Assembly: GCA_945619025.1 (NCBI GenBank)
Contig: CALZBJ010000007.1
Location: forward strand, 19,491-83,490
Origin: CALZBJ01 sp945619025
GTDB lineage: Bacteria; Pseudomonadota; Gammaproteobacteria; Cardiobacteriales; Wohlfahrtiimonadaceae
Direction: 5' to 3'
DNA length: 64,000 nt
Below the pieces are notes generated by a model, which was given only the letters and a program-made list of their open reading frames with translations, was not told the DNA's origin and ran no database searches. Below are positions 8,809-16,119 of the stretch, piece by piece (position 1 is the stretch's first letter; each line of letters begins with the position of its first letter). Both the position numbers and the translations under genes were made by a program.

Positions 8809-9595
8809 GATCCACATCCTTTTCTAACGAAGGTTCCTCTTTAACCTCTACAACCCGCTCCTCAGCCTCCTCATCTTTCTCTCTCTCTTCATCAGCATCT
8901 TCATCGTCGCGATTAAGCACATATTGGCGAATCAAATGGAGGCGATTAATAATCGTTAACAGTGCACCGAGATTGATCACAATGAGCGCGGTATAGAGAA
9001 TCTCATCGGTCAGATGATAAAAAAGCCCGATAATCGTTGCTACAATCGCAGCGGTTAAAAGAGCCATGCGATGCTGTTTTGCAAGCGGGCCAGCAAAAAA
9101 AGCAGGCGTACCCATCGATAATCCAAGCATACGCACATAAGCTGTTAATACCGCTAAAAGCCCTGCGGTTAAGCCAAGCTCAAGCCCAAACGGTTTCGAT
9201 ACCCCGAGCCCAAGCCCCACAAAAAAGAGAATGTCGGTTAAACGATCCGGCGCATCATTATAGAGCTCGCCATCTTTGGTCACCTTCCCGCCTTCCACCG
9301 CCACCATTCCATCAATTAAATTACAGACAAGTCGCCCTTGAATCCCGATAATCGCGATGACTAGCAGTATAATTTGCAGGAAGCGATGCTCCGTTAAATT
9401 CCACGTCCAGAGCCCGATCATACCTAAAATGGCAAACGGAATGCTCAACAGAGAGATTTGATTAGGGGTAATATTTTTCGTTGCGACAAAGCTTGCAAAG
9501 CGAATCATCAGTGGATTTGAGCGCGTTTTTAACACCCGTCGTTTTTGTTGTTTTTCAGCAGGTTGTTCCATCATTGCCTCCTCGTAATTAGACAA
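8801..9595 (-). CDS. Divergent CDP-alcohol phosphatidyltransferase family protein
   Basis: This 264-residue membrane protein has about six helices and a highly acidic C-terminal tail of about 40 residues. The CDP-alcohol phosphatidyltransferase motif lies at about residues 92-117 (NLIDGMVAVEG then DGELYNDAPD). Against the usual DxxDGxxAR-x8-GxxxDxxxD, the first and third aspartates are asparagine (N92, N113) and the arginine is valine (V100). The second and fourth aspartates (D95, D117) are kept. From memory, E. coli YnbA shows similar asparagines. It would join CDP-diacylglycerol to an unknown alcohol. It overlaps both neighbours by 8 bases, which implies translational coupling. Confidence 0.8.
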   Translation of the reverse strand: MSNYEEAMMEQPAEKQQKRRVLKTRSNPLMIRFASFVATKNITPNQISLLSIPFAILGMIGLWTWNLTEHRFLQIILLVIAIIGIQGRLVCNLIDGMVAVEGGKVTKDGELYNDAPDRLTDILFFVGLGLGVSKPFGLELGLTAGLLAVLTAYVRMLGLSMGTPAFFAGPLAKQHRMALLTAAIVATIIGLFYHLTDEILYTALIVINLGALLTIINRLHLIRQYVLNRDDEDADEEREKDEEAEERVVEVKEEPSLEKDVDHV

Positions 9596-10175
9596 TCAGT
9601 ATAAAGTAAATCAGATAAATAGCGCCACTAATCAATGCCCATATGACATAAATCTGTTTCAATGTGCAGTGCCGTTTAAGGGGCCGTTTTAATAAAAATT
9701 CCACCAAGAGCACTAAAAAAGTGAACCTCAAGGTACGCATCAAACCGCTCAATAGGAGAAAACTCAGCACATTCATCCCGTGCAGCCCCGCAAATACCGC
9801 ATAAATTTTATAGGGAATTCCGATAAAGCCACTCGTTAATAGCGTCATCTCCGGCGAGACAGCCATTCCGTTATCAATCGTCTCCAGCATCGAGCCTGAA
9901 ATAAATGGAATATCGAGTAAAAACGCGCTGAGTGCCTCACTTTCAATGAGTGATAATGCCGCAACGCTATAGAGCATCATCCCACCACAAAGTGCACCAA
10001 ACACGGCAAAGCCGATCGCTCGTAGGCCGCGCTTAAAACTCATTATCCCGATCGCCATCAAAAGAAGATCAGGCACTAAAAAGAAAAAGCTCGCCTCACA
10101 TACTCCCCAAACAAATGCGGCGAACTCGATCAGCCCTAAGGGTTTGGATGGTTTTTCACTTTGACTGTTGATCAT
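9588..10175 (-). CDS. VTT/YqaA-like small membrane protein, first gene of the phospholipid operon
   Basis: The product is a 195-residue hydrophobic protein with about five membrane segments. A GIPYKIYAVFAG motif near residue 125 resembles the conserved GxPxKxxA segment of YqaA/DedA-like (VTT) proteins, which are thought to move or scramble lipids. The assignment rests on this motif and the hydrophobic pattern only. The ATG at 10175 is preceded by GAGAGG; an in-frame TTG at 10196 is a less likely start. The gene overlaps the CDP-alcohol transferase by 8 bases, so it heads the operon. The context suggests a role in lipid head-group traffic (inference). Confidence 0.55.
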   Translation of the reverse strand: MINSQSEKPSKPLGLIEFAAFVWGVCEASFFFLVPDLLLMAIGIMSFKRGLRAIGFAVFGALCGGMMLYSVAALSLIESEALSAFLLDIPFISGSMLETIDNGMAVSPEMTLLTSGFIGIPYKIYAVFAGLHGMNVLSFLLLSGLMRTLRFTFLVLLVEFLLKRPLKRHCTLKQIYVIWALISGAIYLIYFILIV

Positions 10176-10371
10176 CGACCCTCTCGCCTTTATCAAGTCT
10201 TATTAAATTTTGATTAAATTTTACTGAAAAGTAATCAGTTGTTAACGTCGATAATAACCGCGCGTAAAACCGGTGTCAATAAAAATGTTATCGATTGTTA
10301 ACTTTGCCATAAATTTACTCAACAAAAACACTCCCACTTGCCGTAGCTTAACGTTCATTTACCTTTATATT

Positions 10372-10379
10372 GCTATAAT
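10372..10379 (+). promoter_or_regulatory. Extended -10 promoter for the amine oxidase gene
   Basis: A perfect TATAAT (10374-10379) with an upstream TG makes an extended -10 element 36 bases before the start codon. No good -35 is visible at the usual distance, which is common for extended -10 promoters. Confidence 0.6.
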
Positions 10380-10415
10380 TAAGGGTATGCTCAAATAAAT
10401 AAAGGAGACAGATCT

Positions 10416-12335
10416 ATGAGTAAAAAGATTTCACGTCGTGACTTTTTAGACGGTGTTGCAAAAGGCGTTGGAGCGGCAGCCATTGCCCTTTCCCCCTTAG
10501 CACACTTCTCATTTGCCATCACAAAAGAGGGGGAGATGCCGGAGCTTAATGTTCCCTTTAATTACTATCCGCCGGCAGAAATGGGCCTGCGTGGGAATGT
10601 CCCAAGCTCGATTAAAACCGCGCACCGCTTAATGCGTGGCGATGAACCCTTTGATCTTCCTAAAAAAGAGGCGATCAGCGAAACATACGATCTCATCGTG
10701 GTGGGCGCTGGGATTAGTGGTCTTGCGGCTGCCTATTTTTATCGTCAAAAACACCCCGATAATCGCATTTTAATCCTCGATAATAGCGATGATTTTGGCG
10801 GTCACTGCGCGCGTAATGAATTTACCACCTCAAAAGGCATGATGATGACCTATGCCGGAAGTGAGTCGCTTCAATCGCCTCGCTCGATCTTTAGCCCCGT
10901 TGCAACGGATTTCATGAAGGAATTAACCGTCGATATCGATACGCTAGAACAGGCATTTGACGTCAATCTCTATCCCGATATGGGACTCTCAAAAGCGGTC
11001 TATTTTGATAAGAAAAACTGGGGCGAGAATAAGATTGTGGCCGGCGACCCGGGGTTTGAAGTGGCCGATGATATTCCGCGCAATAAACTCAATGGTCGAA
11101 CCTATGCGGAATTTATTGGTGATTTCCCGATGAATGATGCCGATAAAAAGGCGCTCATTGAACTCTTTGAAGAGAGAACCGATTATTTAAGCGATCTTTC
11201 TACCGAGGAAAAACTCGAATATCTCGACAGCACAAGCTACGAGGCATTCCTTCGCGATAAGGTGAAATTATCCGATACGGCGATTAAATTCTTTACCCAA
11301 CAAACCACCGAATTCCAAGGCGTTGGGATTGATGCAACTCCATGTGTTGACGCGCGTCTCTGCGCACTTCCCGGTTTTGAAGCGATGAATTTACCGCCGA
11401 TGGATGAGGAATCAGAAGCGGAACTAAATGACCCGTATGTATTCCACTTCCCTGATGGAAACGCCTCGATTGCCCGTTTAGTGGTGCGCAAATTGATTCC
11501 TGAGGTGGCTCCCGGCAGTGATATGAATGATATCGTGCTCGCTAAATTTGATTATAGTAAGCTCGATGTGGAAGGCTCGAAAACGCGCCTACGCCTTAAT
11601 GCAACGGCGATTCATGCGGAAAATAATAGTGATCAAACCGCTGATCTTGTCTATTCGCTCAATGATTCGCTCTATCGTGTTCGCGCCAAAAACATCGTGA
11701 TGGCGAACTACAACAATATGATTCCTTACATGGTTCCTTCCATGCCAAAAGCGCAGCGCGATGCCCTTTCTGAGAATATTCGCGTTCCATTTGTCTATGC
11801 GAAAGTCGCTCTTAAAAACTGGCAGGTCTTTAAAGAGCTTGGCATTCATAAACTCTACGCACCAACTGCGCCATTTTGTTTAACAAAACTCGATTATCCG
11901 GTCTCGATCGGCGGGTATGAGCATTCTGATACGCCCGATGAGCCGATTATTCTTCACATGGTGCACGTCCCTGTATTGCCTGGCAGTGGTAAAACCGCGC
12001 GGGAACAGTCGATTGAAGGGCGTAAAAAAGTAATTCGCCTCGACTTTATTGACTTTGAAGAGATGATTCGTGAGCAGCTCGACAATATGTTTGGTCAATA
12101 TGGATTTAATCATGAAGAGATGATTACCGGCATCACCGTCAATCGCTGGGGTCATGGCTATTCCTATTGCGTTAATACACTCTTTGATGATGAAGAGGAA
12201 GCGGAGAAAATTATCGAAACCGCGCGCCAACCGTTTGGCCGCATTCATATTGCAAACTCCGACTCTGAATGGGACCCATACATGCACGCCGCTATTGATG
12301 CCGCACACCGCGCCATCAATGAGATTGATGCATAA
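10416..12335 (+). CDS. Tat-exported FAD-dependent amine oxidoreductase, spermidine dehydrogenase-like
   Basis: The product is 639 residues long. The N-terminus has a twin-arginine motif (SRRDFL, residues 6-11) and a hydrophobic stretch to about residue 34, so it is exported folded with its cofactor. A Rossmann dinucleotide fold follows, with VVGAGISGLAAAY at about 95-107 (GxGxxG) and an acidic residue at the next strand (ILILDNSDDFGGH). The C-terminal IHIANSDSEWDPYMHAAIDAAHRA closes the FAD domain. Overall it resembles Pseudomonas SpdH-type periplasmic spermidine dehydrogenases, but other NAD(P)/FAD-binding Tat proteins share this layout and the substrate is uncertain. AAAGGAGA precedes the ATG. 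It is monocistronic, with its own promoter and terminator. Confidence 0.72.
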   Translation: MSKKISRRDFLDGVAKGVGAAAIALSPLAHFSFAITKEGEMPELNVPFNYYPPAEMGLRGNVPSSIKTAHRLMRGDEPFDLPKKEAISETYDLIVVGAGISGLAAAYFYRQKHPDNRILILDNSDDFGGHCARNEFTTSKGMMMTYAGSESLQSPRSIFSPVATDFMKELTVDIDTLEQAFDVNLYPDMGLSKAVYFDKKNWGENKIVAGDPGFEVADDIPRNKLNGRTYAEFIGDFPMNDADKKALIELFEERTDYLSDLSTEEKLEYLDSTSYEAFLRDKVKLSDTAIKFFTQQTTEFQGVGIDATPCVDARLCALPGFEAMNLPPMDEESEAELNDPYVFHFPDGNASIARLVVRKLIPEVAPGSDMNDIVLAKFDYSKLDVEGSKTRLRLNATAIHAENNSDQTADLVYSLNDSLYRVRAKNIVMANYNNMIPYMVPSMPKAQRDALSENIRVPFVYAKVALKNWQVFKELGIHKLYAPTAPFCLTKLDYPVSIGGYEHSDTPDEPIILHMVHVPVLPGSGKTAREQSIEGRKKVIRLDFIDFEEMIREQLDNMFGQYGFNHEEMITGITVNRWGHGYSYCVNTLFDDEEEAEKIIETARQPFGRIHIANSDSEWDPYMHAAIDAAHRAINEIDA

Positions 12336-12362
12336 GATAGAATAGATACTTTATCTAGATAA

Positions 12363-12412
12363 AAAAAGCCCCCTCGTAGGATCGATACTTAAATCCTCGA
12401 GGGGCTTTCTTA
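12363..12412. terminator. Bidirectional terminator between the amine oxidase gene and argD
   Basis: Arms AAAGCCCCCTCG and CGAGGGGCTTT have an A run on the left and a T-rich tail on the right. The two genes converge here. Confidence 0.85.
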
Positions 12413-12440
12413 TTGTCTTAATAATTATCTGATCGATTCT

Positions 12441-13604
12441 TTATAGAAAGGCGTTGAGCGTTTTTTCTAATAGAACAATCGATTCATCGATCTCTTTTTC
12501 CGTCACAATGAGCGCGGGGAAATAACGCACCACATTACCGCCCGCAGGCACTAATAGAAGCTTCTCTTCGAGCGCTTTTTTAACCACCTCGCCCGCTTCA
12601 ACTTTATCGGTCATCTTAAGCCCAAGCAGTAACCCCTCGCCGCGGAGCCCCTCGATTAACGTTGGGTATTTCGCTTGTAGTGCTTCGAGCTTTTTAATCG
12701 CATATGGAGCGATCTCATTGACATGATCGATAACGCCGCCCGTTGTCAGCTCTTCTAAAATGGTATTGGCAACGCGACACACAAATGGATTGCCACCATA
12801 AGTGGATCCGTGATCCCCAGGCTTCATCACCTCGTTTGCTTGTCCGCGCGTCATGCAAGCCCCAATCGGAAGCCCGCCACCGAGCGCTTTAGCCACGGTA
12901 ATTACATCCGGTAGCACGCCAATTCGCTCACAGACTAACAGCGATCCGGTACGCCCCATGCCACATTGAATTTCATCAAAAATAAGCAGCGCATTGTGCT
13001 GATCACAAAGCTCACGAATCTCTTTGAGATACTCAACTGACGCCGAGCTCAAGCCACCTTCCCCTTGAATCGGTTCTAAAATAACGGCGCACACATTGTC
13101 GTTAAATTTTGCTTTAAGCGCCTCAATATCATTAAAATCACAAACTTCCGTGCGTGGCATGAGCGGCACAAAATCTTGCTGATATTTCACTTGCCCGGTA
13201 ACCGCGAGCGTTCCCGTGGTGCGTCCGTGAAATGAATTATTCATATAGAGAATGACGTTTTTATCGGCGTTTTGGCTGTTGCCAAATTTACGCGCAATTT
13301 TTAACGCAAGTTCATTCGCCTCTGCACCACTATTACAGAAAAATACACGCTCAAAGGCGGTTTTATCGGTAATGTTTTTCGCAAGCTCGGTTTGCGCATC
13401 ATTGTGATAGAGGTTCGATACATGAAAGAGCGTATCGGCCTGCTTTTTCACCGCTTCCACCATTTTAGGATGAGAATGCCCCAGCCCATTAACGGCAATG
13501 CCCGAAACAAAGTCGAGATATTTTTGCCCTTGATCGTCGTAAAGGTAGAGCCCTTCACCCTTAACAAACGTGACGGGATACCGTCCATAAACATTTAGTA
13601 ACAT
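12441..13604 (-). CDS. argD: Acetylornithine aminotransferase ArgD
   Basis: This 387-residue class-III PLP aminotransferase interconverts N-acetylglutamate 5-semialdehyde and N-acetylornithine in arginine synthesis. In E. coli-type enzymes it also serves lysine synthesis. Landmarks are FFCNSGAEANE (PLP phosphate binding), LIFDEIQCGMGRTG (the aspartate that pairs with the pyridine nitrogen), VTVAKALGGGLPIGA (Schiff-base lysine) and HGSTYGGNPFVC. It is the last gene of argJ-argB-argD. Its ATG begins directly after the argB stop codon, so translation is probably coupled. The length is normal. Confidence 0.95.
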   Translation of the reverse strand: MLLNVYGRYPVTFVKGEGLYLYDDQGQKYLDFVSGIAVNGLGHSHPKMVEAVKKQADTLFHVSNLYHNDAQTELAKNITDKTAFERVFFCNSGAEANELALKIARKFGNSQNADKNVILYMNNSFHGRTTGTLAVTGQVKYQQDFVPLMPRTEVCDFNDIEALKAKFNDNVCAVILEPIQGEGGLSSASVEYLKEIRELCDQHNALLIFDEIQCGMGRTGSLLVCERIGVLPDVITVAKALGGGLPIGACMTRGQANEVMKPGDHGSTYGGNPFVCRVANTILEELTTGGVIDHVNEIAPYAIKKLEALQAKYPTLIEGLRGEGLLLGLKMTDKVEAGEVVKKALEEKLLLVPAGGNVVRYFPALIVTEKEIDESIVLLEKTLNAFL

Positions 13605-14498
13605 CTAATCAATTCCTTCTTCGTCACGGTAGATCATCGTACCGCAACCCTCTTCGGTAAACAGTTCTAATAAAATGGAGTGGCGCGTTTTCCCATTGAG
13701 AATAATCACATGGCTCACGCCCTTTTCGATCGCTTTGAGGCAAGTTCCCACTTTCGGCAACATGCCACCATTAATGACGCCGGTTTTGATATGATCGAGC
13801 GCTTCAGTGACGCTCATATCGGCAATCAAGGTGCTCGGGTCATTAAAGTCGCGAAATACTCCATCGACATCCGTTAAGAAAATTAAACGGTGAGCATTCA
13901 GCGCCCCGGCAACCGCGCCGGCAACATAGTCAGCGTTAATGTTATAGGTATTGCCTTCTTTATCGGTGCCGATCGAGGAGATAACCGGAATGTAATCGTT
14001 TTCGAGCATCATATCGATGATCTCGCGATTAACCTTCGTCACCTCACCGACAAATCCGATATCGATCTTTTCTCCCTCTTTTTCAATATATTTTTTGCGC
14101 ACGTGGAGCAGATTGCCATCTTTCCCGCTAAGGCCGATTGCCATGCCGCCGACGAGCTGTAGATCGGTAACGATGCTCTTATTGACTTTCGCCGAAAGCA
14201 CCATCTCCGCAATCTCCACAATCTCCTTGTCGCTAACGCGATTGCCGTCGATAAAATGGCTCTGTTTGCCAATTTTAGTCAGCATAGCGTTAATTTCGGG
14301 CCCCCCGCCGTGGACGATGACCGGACGGATTCCGATATATTTCATCAGCACCACATCCTTCATAAATTCCGCACGGATCTCAGGATCGACCATCGCCGCA
14401 CCGCCATATTTAATCACCACGGTTTTGCCCGCGTATTTGCGAATATAGGGCAGCGCCTCGACGAGAATTTGCGCTTTATCGTGATTGTTATACACCAT
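13605..14498 (-). CDS. argB: Acetylglutamate kinase ArgB
   Basis: The product is a 297-residue amino-acid kinase with VVIKYGGAAM at the start of the ATP fold, VHGGGPEIN, the acetylglutamate-binding block GLSGKDGNLL, and INGGMLPKVGTC near the C-terminus. It phosphorylates N-acetylglutamate, the second step of the acetylated arginine pathway. The N-terminal extension (about 20 residues before the kinase core) is typical of the arginine-sensitive, hexameric ArgB type, which suggests feedback inhibition by arginine (inference). It sits four bases after argJ and directly abuts argD. Confidence 0.95.
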   Translation of the reverse strand: MVYNNHDKAQILVEALPYIRKYAGKTVVIKYGGAAMVDPEIRAEFMKDVVLMKYIGIRPVIVHGGGPEINAMLTKIGKQSHFIDGNRVSDKEIVEIAEMVLSAKVNKSIVTDLQLVGGMAIGLSGKDGNLLHVRKKYIEKEGEKIDIGFVGEVTKVNREIIDMMLENDYIPVISSIGTDKEGNTYNINADYVAGAVAGALNAHRLIFLTDVDGVFRDFNDPSTLIADMSVTEALDHIKTGVINGGMLPKVGTCLKAIEKGVSHVIILNGKTRHSILLELFTEEGCGTMIYRDEEGID

Positions 14499-14502
14499 GA
14501 TT

Positions 14503-15726
14503 TTAGGTCCTATAGTCCGCGTTAATTTTTACGTAATCGTACGAAAGATCGCATCCCCACGCCGTTGCAGATGCCTCACCTGCGCCTAAATCAACGCGAA
14601 TAATGATGGTTTTATCTTTCAATAATCCATCAAGCACCGCCTCATCAAAGGCAATGCCTCGTCCCTTATCGACGATCTGAACTTTACCGCTTTCCGTTTC
14701 AATCCACGCTTTGACATGGATGGGCTCAAAGTCTGCGCCTGAGTTACCGACCGCCGATAAAATCCGACCCCAGTTCCCATCTTCACCAAAGATCGCCGCT
14801 TTCACTAAGCTTGAGGTCACAATTGATTTCGCTGCAAGACGCGCACTGCTATCACAGCCGGCGTGATCGATCACCGCTTCAATCAGTTTAGTCGCACCTT
14901 CCCCATCTTTTGCCATCAATTTTGCCAGCGTTTTTGCCACATAATCGAGCGCTTCTTTAAAGAGACGATAATTTTCGCTCTCTGTTGAATCAATGAGGCT
15001 ATGTTTCGCCGTTTGATTGGCGAGCACAAAGGCTGAATCGTTGGTACTGGTATCCCCATCGACGGAAACCATATTAAAGGAGTTGGTCACCGCATCTGAA
15101 AATGCCGTTTGGAGCGTTGCTTTATCAATATTGGCATCGGTGGTGATAATTCCGATCATGGTGGCCATATTGGGATGAATCATTCCTGAGCCTTTGGCAA
15201 TCCCGCCGATTGTTACCATTACTCCTTCGATCTCAACGCGGACCGCTAAGGATTTCTCGAAGGTATCGGTGGTGCGAATCGCGGTTGCTGCGTCCATACC
15301 GCCGGTGCTTGAAAGTTCAGGGATAATTTTTTCAATCCCCGCATTCATCACATTCATATCGAGCTGATGCCCGATTACGCCGGTGGATGCAACAAAAACT
15401 TCATCAGCCTCAATTCCAAGGAGCGATGCGGTTTTGGCCGTCATTTTTTGGGCATTTTCCATCCCTTCATCACCGGTACAGGCGTTGGCGTTCCCACTAT
15501 TGATAATTAGAGCTCTGTGAAATGGACGTCGTCGGAGATAATCAAAACAGAGGTCTACTGGTGCCGCGCGAAAACGGTTTTGCGTCAATGCGAGCGCCGC
15601 AACGGCAGGCGTTTCACTGACGATTAATGCTAAATCTTTCTTACCACTCTTTTTGATGCCGACCGCAATTCCGGCGGCTTTAAATCCAGGGACCGACGTC
15701 ACACTCCCCTGCTCTAAAAGCTCCAT
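14503..15726 (-). CDS. argJ: Bifunctional ornithine acetyltransferase/N-acetylglutamate synthase ArgJ
   Basis: The product is a 407-residue ArgJ precursor. The autocleavage site is visible in KGSGMIHPNMATMIG: the chain is cut between Ala and Thr, and the threonine becomes the nucleophile of the beta subunit. Other family blocks are INSGNANACTG and SVDGDTSTNDS. ArgJ recycles the acetyl group from acetylornithine to glutamate. It is first in the argJBD operon, with AAGGAGA before the ATG. Whether it also uses acetyl-CoA (bifunctional) cannot be told from sequence. An argA gene elsewhere would favour the monofunctional form. Confidence 0.95.
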   Translation of the reverse strand: MELLEQGSVTSVPGFKAAGIAVGIKKSGKKDLALIVSETPAVAALALTQNRFRAAPVDLCFDYLRRRPFHRALIINSGNANACTGDEGMENAQKMTAKTASLLGIEADEVFVASTGVIGHQLDMNVMNAGIEKIIPELSSTGGMDAATAIRTTDTFEKSLAVRVEIEGVMVTIGGIAKGSGMIHPNMATMIGIITTDANIDKATLQTAFSDAVTNSFNMVSVDGDTSTNDSAFVLANQTAKHSLIDSTESENYRLFKEALDYVAKTLAKLMAKDGEGATKLIEAVIDHAGCDSSARLAAKSIVTSSLVKAAIFGEDGNWGRILSAVGNSGADFEPIHVKAWIETESGKVQIVDKGRGIAFDEAVLDGLLKDKTIIIRVDLGAGEASATAWGCDLSYDYVKINADYRT

Positions 15727-16119
15727 GGCTTCTCCTTAAATCTATAAAGTTTTTTTGAATTTATTATTAATTAGCGTAGATCAGCTAATCGTTAAGATAG
15801 ATCGATAATTTTTTTACCGATTCTTTCTATATATCACATATTCAGACGAAGATACACAGCCCGGCATAAATTTCGTGGTTATGCGCTAAATTAACGCAAT
15901 AATTGTGTCAATTCCCGCTATATCGCGCATTTTTAAAGAAAATTAACCGAGCACTGCAATTCTTCATAAAAAACCGCCTCACAACTTGGAGGCAGTTGGA
16001 GGCGGAAAGGGATAAACAGAAAAGGGGCGTTTTAATAGAATTTTCTACGTGGCAACGCCTAGCCACATCGGGGTTTATCGGTATGCGTTTATCAATATAT
16101 ATTGATCGGTATGCACGCT
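15727..16119. other. Intergenic region between argJ and metE
   Basis: It holds the argJ 5' region on the left, where no convincing ARG box pair was found (only scattered TGAAT-like half sites). The metE terminator (15968-16005) follows. On the right, a perfect 16-base palindrome (16091-16106) is flanked by two copies of ATCGGTATGC (16077-16086, 16105-16114). No gene is supported. Confidence 0.5.
15968..16005 (-). terminator. Intrinsic terminator of metE
   Basis: Read on the minus strand, CCGCCTC-CAACT pairs with AGTTG-T-GAGGCGG (12 pairs, one bulge), followed by six T. It lies about 115 bases after the metE stop codon. Confidence 0.8.

Noticed and set aside
15727..15860. ARG boxes upstream of argJ
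   Set aside because: Only scattered half-sites such as TGAAT and ATTCA were seen, with no paired 18-base boxes at the right spacing.
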